The position numbers were made by a program, and so were the translations under genes. Below the pieces are notes generated by a model that was given only the letters and a program-made list of their open reading frames with translations, was not told the origin of the DNA and did no database searches. A stretch of DNA of 64,000 nucleotides from Granulicella sapmiensis (GTDB taxonomy: Bacteria; Acidobacteriota; Terriglobia; Terriglobales; Acidobacteriaceae): positions 145,978 to 209,977 of the forward strand of contig JAMFSR010000028.1 of NCBI GenBank assembly GCA_026225395.1, read 5' to 3'. Positions 27,174 to 35,475 of the stretch are shown here, piece by piece. Every line of letters begins with the position of its first letter. Position 1 is the stretch's first letter.

Positions 27174-27439
27174 TCCCCGTCAGCTTCCGCCCTACCCACC
27201 GCCCGCCCAATCTCACGCACCAGCCGTTCCCGCATCATTCCGATCCCCTGGAACAACTTCGCGGTTTCCACCAGCGCCCCCTCCACCGCTTCCATGAGAG
27301 AAACCTCATCGCCACACAACTGCCCCAGCTCCAACCGGCACTGCAGCGTCGTCAGCGGCTGACATAGATCATGCAGTCTGCTTTCCATCTCCTGCAGCAT
27401 GGCATCTCTACAGCCCACGCTCGTGCTCGCCGCCCTCAT
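27170..27439 (-). CDS. Minimal histidine-kinase-like (DHp-only) protein
   Basis: An 89-residue helical protein with an H-box-like sequence, LHDLCQPLTTLQCRLELG, around His-23, matching the phosphoacceptor helix of HisKA kinases (H-D-L-x-Q-P-L). No ATP-binding (HATPase) domain follows and no sensor precedes it. It is sandwiched between a response regulator (2-bp gap) and the sigma-54 activator (4-bp overlap), suggesting a phosphotransfer or phosphatase partner. Another kinase would have to supply phosphate. Confidence 0.6.
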   Translation of the reverse strand: MRAASTSVGCRDAMLQEMESRLHDLCQPLTTLQCRLELGQLCGDEVSLMEAVEGALVETAKLFQGIGMMRERLVREIGRAVGRAEADGD

Positions 27440-27441
27440 GG

Positions 27442-28209
27442 CTACGCCACCAACCGGTCATCGTTGGGGTGCAACCTCGCCGCCAGCACATGGCCACCTA
27501 CTCCGACGGACGCCACGCCCTTCCGCCCGCTGCACAGCCGGTAGCCTTCGCCACGGACCGTTTCAATCACCGGCAGACTCGTCTGCCCATCCGGATGCGC
27601 ATTCCCCAGCTTCCGCCGCAGGTAATTGATGTACACATCCACCACGTTCGTCCCGCTATCGGGAGACATCTTCCAGACCTCACTCAGCAGCTCGGCCCGC
27701 GTGCAGCAATCCCCATGGCGCATCAGCATGAACTCCAGCAGCGCAAACTCCTTGCCCGTCAGCTCCACTTCAATTCCATCCCGCCGGACGCTCCGGTCCA
27801 TCCTGTTCATCTCCACCGCTCCATGCCGCAGCACGGGGCTGGCAAACTGGATCTTCCGCCGCAGAATAGCCCGGCAGCGCGCGGTCAATTCATGCAGACT
27901 GAACGGCTTAAGCAGGCAATCGTCAGCGCCCAGGTTGAGACACTTCACCCGCTCTTCCACCTGGCTCCGTCCTGTTAAAACCAACACGGATGTCCTCGCG
28001 AACTGGCTCTGTAGCTCCGCCAGTACCTCTACCCCATCCCTGCATGGCAGGCTAAGGTCCAACACCATCAGGTCCGGCTGGTTCTCTACAGCGTGTTGCA
28101 CCGCCGCATCGCCATCCCCAACCCACTCCACCGAGTGCCCCTCGGATCGCAAACCCTTTTGCAGAAATAATCCCAGCGCTCGATCGTCTTCCACAACCAG
28201 AATTCTCAT
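27442..28209 (-). CDS. OmpR/PhoB-family response regulator
   Basis: A 255-residue two-domain regulator. The receiver has the acid pair VVEDD, phospho-Asp in LMVLDLSLPCRDG, Thr in VLVLTGRS and Lys in CLLKPFSLHE. The winged-helix domain is typical: VELTGKEFALLEFMLMRHGDCCTRAELLSEVW and VVDVYINYLRRKLG ... IETVRGEGYRL. About 25 extra residues follow the domain. It heads the regulatory trio upstream of the flagellar operon; the direct repeats at 28.27-28.31 kb may be its own operator. Confidence 0.9.
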   Translation of the reverse strand: MRILVVEDDRALGLFLQKGLRSEGHSVEWVGDGDAAVQHAVENQPDLMVLDLSLPCRDGVEVLAELQSQFARTSVLVLTGRSQVEERVKCLNLGADDCLLKPFSLHELTARCRAILRRKIQFASPVLRHGAVEMNRMDRSVRRDGIEVELTGKEFALLEFMLMRHGDCCTRAELLSEVWKMSPDSGTNVVDVYINYLRRKLGNAHPDGQTSLPVIETVRGEGYRLCSGRKGVASVGVGGHVLAARLHPNDDRLVA

Positions 28210-28514
28210 CTGTTCCTCCTCGCCCGAAAAAATGCCGACCCGAAAACACGCCTTGTTCCCAAAAGAAGCGGTTAAAAACCGGTGGAAAAACCCACATGCT
28301 TAGTGGAAAAACCGCTTGCAATCGGATTGGTCTTCTCACAATGCCCGGCGGATGGAATCCTGTACAGCCTTTAGTGGCCAATTTTTTTGTTACCCCTTCC
28401 AAAACGGGAAATGTGCCGGTAGCCCATCCGACATAAGAGGTTTCTCTATCGGCACCTGTTCAAAATTCTTCAGATTTCGCTTGCAGTTCGCTCTTTATTC
28501 GCTAGAATGTCGCC
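28210..28514. promoter_or_regulatory. Divergent intergenic region between the response regulator and lexA
   Basis: This 305-bp gap carries regulatory signals for both sides. Two copies of GTGGAAAAACC (28282-28292 and 28303-28313) lie 21 bp apart, with a related GGTTAAAAACC at 28270-28280, all bracketed by the inverted repeat AAGCGGTT (28266-28273) / AACCGCTT (28310-28317). Direct repeats one or two helical turns apart are the usual binding pattern of OmpR-family regulators. A loose palindrome CTG-N12-CAG at 28456-28473 might be a LexA site. Confidence 0.5.
28481..28508 (+). promoter_or_regulatory. lexA promoter
   Basis: A -35 TTGCAG (28481-28486) and -10 TAGAAT (28503-28508) are separated by 16 bp. 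The ATG of lexA begins six bases after the -10 element, so the predicted transcription start coincides with the start codon and the mRNA would have no leader. No ribosome-binding sequence precedes the ATG. Confidence 0.65.
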
Positions 28515-29120
28515 ATGGCCATCACGCGGCGACAAAAAGAAGTCATCGACTTTCTCTCCAGCTTCACAGCCAAGCACGGCTACTCTCCGTCGTATGAAGA
28601 GATCGCCGCCGGTCTGCAGCTCAGTTCCCTCGCCACTGTGCATAAGCACGTCACAAACCTGCAAAACAAGGGACTCTTGCAGCGAGCGCACAATCGCAGT
28701 CGCTCCATCGACGTGTTGCCTCAGCGCACCGCCAAGAAGGGATTCGAGCGCCTTCCGCTCCTCGGTCGCATCGCCGCAGGCCAACCTGTAGAAGCTATCG
28801 AGACCGCCGAATCCATCTCGCTCGGCGACATCATCGGCAACCGCGAGGTCTACGCCCTCGAAGTCCGCGGCGACTCCATGCGCGACGAACACATCGTTAG
28901 CGGGGATTACGTTCTGGTGGAAAGAACCCGCACCGCCCGCGAAGGTGAAATCGTCGTCGCGCTCATCGACGGTTCGGACGCCACCCTCAAGCGCTTCTAC
29001 CGCGAAGGCAACCTCATCCGCCTCCAGCCCTCCAACACCGAAATGGCTCCCATCTACGCCCAGGCTTCCAGCGTCAGCATCCAGGGCAAGGTCCTCGGCA
29101 TGCTCCGCAAATATGCCTAG
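28515..29120 (+). CDS. lexA: SOS repressor LexA
   Basis: A 201-residue repressor and self-cleaving S24 peptidase. The N-terminal winged helix is ITRRQKEVIDFLSSFTAKHGYSPSYEEIAAGL. The cleavage bond is Ala88-Gly89, and the Ser-Lys dyad is Ser-121 (RGDSMRDE) and Lys-159 (ATLKRF). Everything needed for RecA-stimulated autocleavage is present. The gene stands alone, with its own promoter and a terminator downstream. Confidence 0.96.
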   Translation: MAITRRQKEVIDFLSSFTAKHGYSPSYEEIAAGLQLSSLATVHKHVTNLQNKGLLQRAHNRSRSIDVLPQRTAKKGFERLPLLGRIAAGQPVEAIETAESISLGDIIGNREVYALEVRGDSMRDEHIVSGDYVLVERTRTAREGEIVVALIDGSDATLKRFYREGNLIRLQPSNTEMAPIYAQASSVSIQGKVLGMLRKYA

Positions 29121-29190
29121 ACAGTCCCGCACGAATCCGCTGCGCCTCAGACTCTTGACACGCTGAATATAATAAAGACAGAAATGAGTC

Positions 29191-29219
29191 TCGCCCGGCC
29201 CTCGCCGGGTTTTCTCTTT
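29191..29219 (+). terminator. lexA terminator
   Basis: A six-base perfect stem CCCGGC/GCCGGG (29194-29199 with 29204-29209) and a four-base loop are followed by TTTTCTCTTT. It is located 70 bp after the lexA stop on the plus strand. Confidence 0.85.
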
Positions 29220-29399
29220 AAGCTCCTTGAAAATTTCAGAAGTCCACCGCTAAGTCCAATCCCCTGCGGTCTTTGCAAGAATTTCGGGGGAGGGAGTTGC
29301 CACCCGGACACCCGAAACCGTCCACAAACCGCGCGGGGAACCAATCACCTTGCAAAGACGTAATACATCTCCAGCACGGCAACACTCTTGGAGGCCAGT

Positions 29400-30614
29400 T
29401 TGACCACCGCCCGCAAATCCCGCAAGCGCCTTTGGATCATCCTCGGCGTCACCCTCGCCGTCCTCATCACTGGCGGAGTCGTAGCGGCCAAAACCATGGG
29501 CAGCAACACCAAGCTCGACCCCACCCAGCTCGCCAAGGTCGAAACCGGCGACATCGCCCGTTCGGTTGTCGCCACCGGCAAGGTCTGGCCCATCACCCAG
29601 GTTGAGGTGAAATCGAAGGCCAGCGGCATCGTCACCCGCCTCGACACCGACATCAACCGGCCTGTCCATAAGGGCGAAGTCCTCGCCCAGCTCGACCAGC
29701 AGGAGATCCTCGACCAGGTCGCCGCCCAGAAAGCCCAGCTAGCCGCCGCCGAATCCAGCGCCCGCTCCGCCGCCGCCGCCGTCGAGTTCGACAAGGTAGC
29801 CGCCGAAGCCCCCGACCTCCCCAACCTCGAACACGGCTACCAGCGGGCTCTCGAAATGCAGAAAGACGGCGTCGTCTCCAAGCAGGCTCTCGACGATGCG
29901 CAGCAAAAGTACCTGGCCGCCGTAAACGTCCGCGACAAAGCCGCCGCTCAAATCAAAGTCGACTTCGCCAAGCAGCGCCAGACCGAAGCCCAGGTAGCCC
30001 AAAACCAGGCTTCTCTCAAGCAGCTAGAAGAGCAGCTCTCCTACACCACCATAACCAGCCCCATCGATGGCGTAGTCCTCTCCCGCGACGTACAGGTCGG
30101 CGACGCCGTAAGCTCGATCCTTGTCCTCGGTTCCACTGCAACCCTCGTCATGACCCTCGGCGATACCCACGAGGTCTACGTCAAAGGCAAAGTCGACGAG
30201 TCCGATATCGGCAAGGTCTACATGAACCAGCCGGCCCGCATCAAGGTGCAAAGTTTCCCCGGCAAGACGTTCGTCGGCAAAGTCACCAAGATCGCTCCTC
30301 TCGGGGTCGAAAAGGACAATGTCACCACCTTCGAAGTCCAGATCTCCATCGACAACCCCGGCGGCGAACTCAAAGCCAACATGACCGCCAACGCTGAGAT
30401 CGTTCTCGAAGAGCATAAGAACGTCCTCACCGTCCCCGAGCAGTCGGTCATCTATGACAAGGACCGTAACGCCACCATCATGGTTCCGGACCCACACGGC
30501 AAGGATGGCAAACGCAGCGTCGACGTCAAACTTGGCCTGTCCAACGGCAGCCGCATCGAAGTACTATCCGGCCTCAAGGCAGGCGACACGGTAGTCTTAC
30601 AGCAAACCTCCTAA
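29400..30614 (+). CDS. Periplasmic adaptor (membrane fusion protein, MacA/HlyD type)
   Basis: The TTG at 29400 lies five bases after GGAGG, giving 404 residues; another in-frame TTG sits at 29388. One N-terminal membrane helix (LWIILGVTLAVLITGGVVAA) is followed by a split lipoyl domain (VEVKSKASGIVTRLDTDINRPVHKGEVLAQLD and YTTITSPIDGVVLSRDVQVGDAV), a helical hairpin of about 100 residues, and beta-barrel and membrane-proximal domains. MacA-type adaptors work with an ABC transporter and an outer-membrane channel, but no such gene follows here. Confidence 0.88.
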   Translation: MTTARKSRKRLWIILGVTLAVLITGGVVAAKTMGSNTKLDPTQLAKVETGDIARSVVATGKVWPITQVEVKSKASGIVTRLDTDINRPVHKGEVLAQLDQQEILDQVAAQKAQLAAAESSARSAAAAVEFDKVAAEAPDLPNLEHGYQRALEMQKDGVVSKQALDDAQQKYLAAVNVRDKAAAQIKVDFAKQRQTEAQVAQNQASLKQLEEQLSYTTITSPIDGVVLSRDVQVGDAVSSILVLGSTATLVMTLGDTHEVYVKGKVDESDIGKVYMNQPARIKVQSFPGKTFVGKVTKIAPLGVEKDNVTTFEVQISIDNPGGELKANMTANAEIVLEEHKNVLTVPEQSVIYDKDRNATIMVPDPHGKDGKRSVDVKLGLSNGSRIEVLSGLKAGDTVVLQQTS

Positions 30615-30660
30615 ACCAACGCTGCTCGTACCGAAATTCGTGCAGCACAAAGGAACGCAC

Positions 30661-31521
30661 ATGAAGCTCAAAATCATCACCGCAGCAGCCCTTTTCTCTC
30701 TCACCACCGCCGCCTTCGCCAGCGATACCTTTGATCGCACGCTCAAGGTCTCCGGCCCAGCTGACCTCTACATCTCCACTGGTTCCGGCAACATCCGTAT
30801 CCATCCGGGCAACGACAGCGAGATCCACATCGTCGGCCATGTCCATGCCGGCTGGAGCGCCTTCGGCGACGTCAACTCCCGCGTTCAACGCATTGTTGAG
30901 AATCCACCCGTTGCACAAAGTGGCAATACCATACGTGTCGGCGAGTCCAACGACCACAGCCTCTTCAACAACCTCTCCATCGACTACGAAGTTACCGCCC
31001 CTAACACTGTTGCTCTCAATCTCCACAGCGGCTCAGGAGACGTAGAGATCGACAACCTCGGACGCTACCTTTCCGCTTCCAGCGGCTCCGGCAACGTCCG
31101 TGCACATGGCATCCACGGCCCCGCCGAGTTGCAGAGCGGCTCAGGAGACCTTGAGCTGGAGCAGAGCGGGGCGGGAGACGTGAAGGCCAAGACCGGTTCC
31201 GGATCCATCCGTGTCCACGGCTTTAACGGAGGCTTCAGCGCTCGCACCGGCTCAGGCGATATCGAAGGTGAGGGCCGCCTCACCGGCGAAGCCAACATCT
31301 CCAGTGGCTCCGGCTCAGTCCGTCTCCATCTCACCCAAGACGCCCACTTCAACCTCGAAGCCTCCACCGGTTCCGGCGACATCCGCGTCCACTTCCCCAA
31401 CGCTCCCGAGCAGAACAACGACTCTCGCCACCACCTCACCGCCTCCATCAACGGCGGGGGGCCGGCCCTCGAAGTCCGCACCGGCTCCGGCGATATTGAA
31501 CTGGACGGCGGCGCCCACTAA
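30661..31521 (+). CDS. Exported DUF4097-type beta-repeat protein
   Basis: The ATG at 30661 follows AAAGGAA and gives 286 residues with a signal peptide (LKIITAAALFSLTTAAFA). The rest is built from short beta-strand repeats carrying a recurring Gly-Ser-Gly-Asp/Asn-hydrophobic motif (TGSGNIRIH, SGSGDVEID, SGSGNVRAH, TGSGDIEGE and others, at least eight copies), the pattern of DUF4097 putative adhesins that fold as a right-handed beta helix. Function is unknown. It lies 46 bp after the adaptor gene and may be co-transcribed. Confidence 0.8.
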   Translation: MKLKIITAAALFSLTTAAFASDTFDRTLKVSGPADLYISTGSGNIRIHPGNDSEIHIVGHVHAGWSAFGDVNSRVQRIVENPPVAQSGNTIRVGESNDHSLFNNLSIDYEVTAPNTVALNLHSGSGDVEIDNLGRYLSASSGSGNVRAHGIHGPAELQSGSGDLELEQSGAGDVKAKTGSGSIRVHGFNGGFSARTGSGDIEGEGRLTGEANISSGSGSVRLHLTQDAHFNLEASTGSGDIRVHFPNAPEQNNDSRHHLTASINGGGPALEVRTGSGDIELDGGAH

Positions 31522-31563
31522 GTTTCAAAAGTTGTAACACCACAAAGGTGCATACTTTCATGT

Positions 31564-32022
31564 ATGCACCTTCTTTTTTTCGTCGCGATCTTGCTTCAGG
31601 TACCTGCGCCAAATGCTGCAACCCCCACGCTTCCCACGCAGCAATGGATCCAGGATATGCAGACCAAGAACCTTGACGACGTGCTCGCGCTCTATACGCC
31701 CGATGCAGTCTTCGTCGATCCCGAAGGCCATCAGTTCGCCACACCCGACGCGCTACGCAAGCTGTACATCCAGGTCTTCGCCACCTACGACTCCGACCTC
31801 AGCCGCGGCAAAGGAACGATTGCGATCCAGGGCAATCCAGAGGTGCCCGGCGCAATAGCCGTGGAGTCTGCCGAGTTCACCGAGAACCTCCGCACCCGCG
31901 CAACCAACACCACGGCGAAGCTCTGTGGAGACTACCGTTTCACGTACATCCTCCAACAGAATGGCCACTGGCTCATCTCACGTATGGAGTGGACCAGCAA
32001 AGCCTGTCCGGCGACCAACTAA
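31564..32022 (+). CDS. Exported NTF2-like (SnoaL/DUF4440-type) protein
   Basis: A 152-residue product with a short hydrophobic signal (MHLLFFVAILLQVPAPNA). The body fits the NTF2-like cone fold: QQWIQDMQTKNLDDVLALYTPDAVFVDPEG at the start and a C-terminal strand ending GHWLISRMEW. Such proteins bind small ligands or act as isomerase-like enzymes; the substrate cannot be read from sequence. Ten bases separate it from gph. Confidence 0.75.
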   Translation: MHLLFFVAILLQVPAPNAATPTLPTQQWIQDMQTKNLDDVLALYTPDAVFVDPEGHQFATPDALRKLYIQVFATYDSDLSRGKGTIAIQGNPEVPGAIAVESAEFTENLRTRATNTTAKLCGDYRFTYILQQNGHWLISRMEWTSKACPATN

Positions 32023-32031
32023 ACTAGATCC

Positions 32032-32742
32032 ATGCCCGCACCACGCCTGCTTATCTTTGACCTCGACGGCACCCTGATTGACTCGTCGCTCGACCTTTGC
32101 AACTCCATCAATGCCATGCTCGAGCACATGGGCAAATCCCCGTTGCCTAACTCAGTCATCGCCAGCTATATCGGAGACGGCGCCGCAATGCTGGTCCGCC
32201 GTGCTCTCGGCGACCCCGGCGATCTGGACTCAAGTGCTTACGACGAGGCGATGCTGCGCACGGCGATGGAGTACTTCCTCACATGGTATCGCCAGCACAA
32301 GCTCGACAATACACTCCCCTATGCGGGAGTTATTGATGCTCTCCGCGCCATCCGCGCCAAACAGCCGGAGATCCTGATGGCCGTCCTCACGAACAAGCCC
32401 GTCAACCCGTCCCGCGACATCTGCCGCGCCCTCAAACTGGCCCCATTCTTTTTCCAGAATTATGGAGGCAATTCCTTCCCCAGCAAAAAGCCTGACTCGA
32501 TGGGCTTTCTCACATTAGTCGCCGAAGCCAACGCAATTCTCGCAGAGCGCAGCTATCCGCCGCTTCAACCGGAAGAAGTCGTCATGATCGGCGACTCCGA
32601 CGTGGACATCATCACCGGTCGTCGCTGCGGCGCGCGCACCATCGGATGCACCTTCGGCATCAATCCAGCAGCCATGATCGCAGCCGAGCCCGATGCATTG
32701 GCACACAATGCGTCCGACTGGCCCTCACTCCTCGACCTATAG
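32032..32742 (+). CDS. gph: Phosphoglycolate phosphatase-like HAD hydrolase
   Basis: The 236-residue HAD-superfamily phosphatase has motif I FDLDGTLIDSS (nucleophile Asp-11, acid/base Asp-13), motif II Thr in VLTNKP, motif III Lys in SKKPDSMGF and motif IV GDSDVDIITGRRCG. The helical cap between residues 17 and 90 is of the Gph class. Removal of phosphoglycolate from DNA repair or oxygenase side reactions is the usual role; related sugar-phosphate phosphatases cannot be excluded. Confidence 0.85.
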   Translation: MPAPRLLIFDLDGTLIDSSLDLCNSINAMLEHMGKSPLPNSVIASYIGDGAAMLVRRALGDPGDLDSSAYDEAMLRTAMEYFLTWYRQHKLDNTLPYAGVIDALRAIRAKQPEILMAVLTNKPVNPSRDICRALKLAPFFFQNYGGNSFPSKKPDSMGFLTLVAEANAILAERSYPPLQPEEVVMIGDSDVDIITGRRCGARTIGCTFGINPAAMIAAEPDALAHNASDWPSLLDL

Positions 32743-33255
32743 CTACTTCTTCCAGGCTCCGAGCAACCGCCGAACAACGATCAACTCACCCACGTGATAC
32801 GCATTGTGGTCAGCAATCTGCAGCGCTTCCTTGAGCAGGTTCTGGCCTTTGCCCCACGTGAACGGCTTGATCAGCGTCGCCTTATCGGCTTCGTTCACCA
32901 GCTTCAGGAACGCTTTGCGATCCGCGTGAATCACATCGATTGTCTTCTTCCATGCTTTCTCATTGGGCGGTGCAGCTTCCTTCGGCCAGTAGTCGTCCGG
33001 CCACTTCTTGTCCTTGTAGGTTCCGCTGGCGTTATCGCTAAACTCCAGCATGTCGTGCTGAGCGATCCGCAGATGCTCCACGATCTGCCACGCCGAATAG
33101 GGCAATCCCTTCGGAACTTTGCCGCGCAGTTCAACGGGAAAGTCTTTCACCGCTTCGTCGAATGTCGCATGGGCATGCCCACCTTCGAGCAGCGCGGTCA
33201 ACTCCGTCTCCAGTGCCTTTGCTAAAACGCCCTTGGGTTTCGTCTCTTTTGCCAT
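32743..33255 (-). CDS. DinB-family four-helix-bundle protein
   Basis: A 170-residue protein of the DinB/YfiT-like metal-binding fold. Candidate metal ligands are His in WQIVEHLRIAQHDMLEF (about residue 61) and the pair in ADHNAYHVGELIVVRRLLGAW (about residues 149 and 153). Many family members are bacillithiol- or mycothiol-dependent transferases, but no such pathway is visible here. Convergent with gph, directly abutting its stop. Confidence 0.85.
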   Translation of the reverse strand: MAKETKPKGVLAKALETELTALLEGGHAHATFDEAVKDFPVELRGKVPKGLPYSAWQIVEHLRIAQHDMLEFSDNASGTYKDKKWPDDYWPKEAAPPNEKAWKKTIDVIHADRKAFLKLVNEADKATLIKPFTWGKGQNLLKEALQIADHNAYHVGELIVVRRLLGAWKK

Positions 33256-33353
33256 GGTCTTCTAGATGCTCCAATCGCATACTACGATCTACATTTTGCC
33301 GCAATCCGGATCAATCTACCACTTAGGGCGCGGGTTCTGTATCCTGATCGCAC

Positions 33354-34565
33354 ATGCCTAAGCTCTCGATCCGCGACCTCGATCTCACGAACAAGCGCGT
33401 TCTCATCCGCGTCGACTTCAACGTTCCGCTCTCCAAAGAGGGTGTCATTACCGACGACACGCGCATCCGCGAGACCATCCCGACCATCGAGTACGCGCTG
33501 CGCCGCAAGGCATGCGTCATACTCGCCGCGCATCTCGGCCGTCCCAAGGGTAAGCCCGTGGATACGATGAGCCTGCGGCCCATCGTCACGCGCCTGCGCA
33601 CGCTGCTGGACCACGTGATGGACCCGGATGAAAACGTCGCCTTCGCCCCCGACTGCGTCGGACCGATCGCGCTTGAGCTCTCGCGCAATCTCGAGCCGGG
33701 ACAGACGCTGTTGCTTGAAAACCTCCGCTTCCACGCGGGCGAAGAAGCCAACGATCCCGCATTCGCGCAGCAGTTAGCCCAGCTTTGCGACGTCTACGTT
33801 GACGATGCGTTTGGCGCCGCTCACCGCGCCCATGCGTCGACGGAAGGTATCACCCACTTCGTCTCGCAGTCGGCGGCCGGTCTGCTCATGGAAAAAGAGC
33901 TTACCTATCTGGGCAAGGCTGTTACAGAACCGAACCGGCCATTCGTCGCCATCATCGGGGGAGCGAAGGTCTCGGACAAGATCGATGTCATCGATTCGCT
34001 CCTGGGTAAAGCGGATGCCGTTCTTATCGGCGGCGCCATGGCCTACACGTTCCTGAATGCGCAGGGTCAGACCACCGGCAAGTCTCTCACCGAGCTTGAC
34101 AAGATAGACGTTGCACGCGCCGCGCTCGACAAGGCTGAAGCCAACGGCGTTAAGTTTCTCCTGCCGGTCGACCATTGCCTCGCCAACAAATTCGGCATTG
34201 ATGCCAAAACGCAGCTGTTCTCGGGCACAGAGCCATTCCCTGCGGAGTTGATGGCGCTCGATATCGGCCCTGAAACCATCAAGCTCTTCGCTGTTGAAAT
34301 CGCAGACGCCGCCACCATCATCTGGAACGGTCCGATGGGTGTTGCCGAACTCGCTCCTTTCGCCAAGGGCACCAACGCCATCGCCAAGGCTCTTGCGAAG
34401 AACGAAGACGCCATCACCATCGTCGGCGGCGGTGACTCTGTGGCCGCGCTGCACAACTCGGGCGTTGCCGACAAGATCACTCACATCTCAACCGGTGGCG
34501 GAGCTTCGCTGGAGTTCCTGGAAGGCAAGATTCTACCGGGAGTCGCAGCGCTTACTGACAAGTAG
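33354..34565 (+). CDS. pgk: Phosphoglycerate kinase
   Basis: Glycolytic enzyme converting 1,3-bisphosphoglycerate and ADP to 3-phosphoglycerate and ATP. At 403 residues it is full length. The substrate signature KRVLIRVDFNVPL is near the N-terminus, with LAAHLGRPKG, FVAIIGGAKVSDKI and the nucleotide-binding TIVGGGDSVAAL. No ribosome site precedes the ATG; a TATCCT hexamer at 33340-33345 only eight bases upstream hints at a short or absent leader. Confidence 0.97.
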   Translation: MPKLSIRDLDLTNKRVLIRVDFNVPLSKEGVITDDTRIRETIPTIEYALRRKACVILAAHLGRPKGKPVDTMSLRPIVTRLRTLLDHVMDPDENVAFAPDCVGPIALELSRNLEPGQTLLLENLRFHAGEEANDPAFAQQLAQLCDVYVDDAFGAAHRAHASTEGITHFVSQSAAGLLMEKELTYLGKAVTEPNRPFVAIIGGAKVSDKIDVIDSLLGKADAVLIGGAMAYTFLNAQGQTTGKSLTELDKIDVARAALDKAEANGVKFLLPVDHCLANKFGIDAKTQLFSGTEPFPAELMALDIGPETIKLFAVEIADAATIIWNGPMGVAELAPFAKGTNAIAKALAKNEDAITIVGGGDSVAALHNSGVADKITHISTGGGASLEFLEGKILPGVAALTDK

Positions 34566-34719
34566 CATTCCAAGCCACTGATGCCGTTTTGATGTCGTCT
34601 CTGGTTGCAATCCCGTGTGTCAGAATCGCAACAGACGAATAGCGAACACCGCCCTTGCCAGCCGCGGACTCAACCTCGTACCCTCCTGTAACCAATGCTT
34701 TGAACGGAGTCTTGAATCG

Positions 34720-35472
34720 ATGCGGAAGCCCCTGATTGCCGGCAACTGGAAGATGTACAAGACCCCGCGCGAGTCCCTCTCATTTCTAGACGCCTTCCTG
34801 CCTCTGGTGGTACGGCACAACCGCGACGAGCTTGCACTCTTTCCACCCATGACCTCCCTCGGCTATGTTCTGGATGCCTGTGCGCGTAGCAACGTCAGTG
34901 TCGGCGCGCAGAACATGCACTGGCTCAACGAAGGCCCTTATACCGGGCAGACCTCTCCTACGATGCTGTCTTCCATCGGCTGCAGCCACGTCCTGCTGGG
35001 GCACTCCGAGCTTCGGCTTTACTTTGGGGAGACGGACGAACGCGTCAATCTCAAGTTGAAGGCCGCCATCAAACACAACTTCTCACCGATCGTCTGCGTC
35101 GGCGAGTCAGAGGCAGACCGTAACGCCGGAAAAACGGAACAAACCCTGCGCTCGCAGATTTGCACCGCACTCCGCGGCGTTAGCGCTGAAGAAGCTGACC
35201 GCCTGGTTGTCGCCTACGAGCCGGTATGGGCTATCGGCACCGGTTCTACGGCCAACCCCCACGTCGCAGCCGAAGCTCACGGTCTGATCCGCCACGAACT
35301 GGGCAGGTGCTGCAATCAGGCACTAGCCGGCAAGACGCGCATTCTCTATGGCGGCTCGGTCAAGCCCGAAAATATCAGTGCCCTTATGCAACAGGAGGAG
35401 ATCGATGGTGTCCTGGTCGGCGGCGCCAGTCTCGATCCTCAGAGCTTCTCCAAAATCGTCCACTATACCTAG
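34720..35472 (+). CDS. tpiA: Triosephosphate isomerase
   Basis: The ATG at 34720 gives MRKPLIAGNWKMYKT, the conserved TIM start, and 250 residues; upstream codons in frame are not homologous. Catalytic residues are Lys-11 (NWKM), His in LLGHSELR and Glu in VVAYEPVWAIGTG. The phosphate-binding YGGSVKPENI and DGVLVGGASL loops are present. It follows pgk and is probably co-transcribed, a common glycolytic arrangement. Confidence 0.97.
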   Translation: MRKPLIAGNWKMYKTPRESLSFLDAFLPLVVRHNRDELALFPPMTSLGYVLDACARSNVSVGAQNMHWLNEGPYTGQTSPTMLSSIGCSHVLLGHSELRLYFGETDERVNLKLKAAIKHNFSPIVCVGESEADRNAGKTEQTLRSQICTALRGVSAEEADRLVVAYEPVWAIGTGSTANPHVAAEAHGLIRHELGRCCNQALAGKTRILYGGSVKPENISALMQQEEIDGVLVGGASLDPQSFSKIVHYT

Positions 35473-35475
35473 TTC

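Noticed and set aside
25800..27362. A 520-codon plus-strand open frame opposite the sigma-54 activator
   Set aside because: Extremely Arg/His/Pro-rich, as expected from the complement of a GC-rich gene; the opposite strand encodes an obvious AAA+ protein.
29154..29172. TTGACA followed by TATAAT as a promoter downstream of lexA
   Set aside because: Only seven bases separate the two hexamers, far from the 16-18 needed, and the lexA terminator follows immediately.
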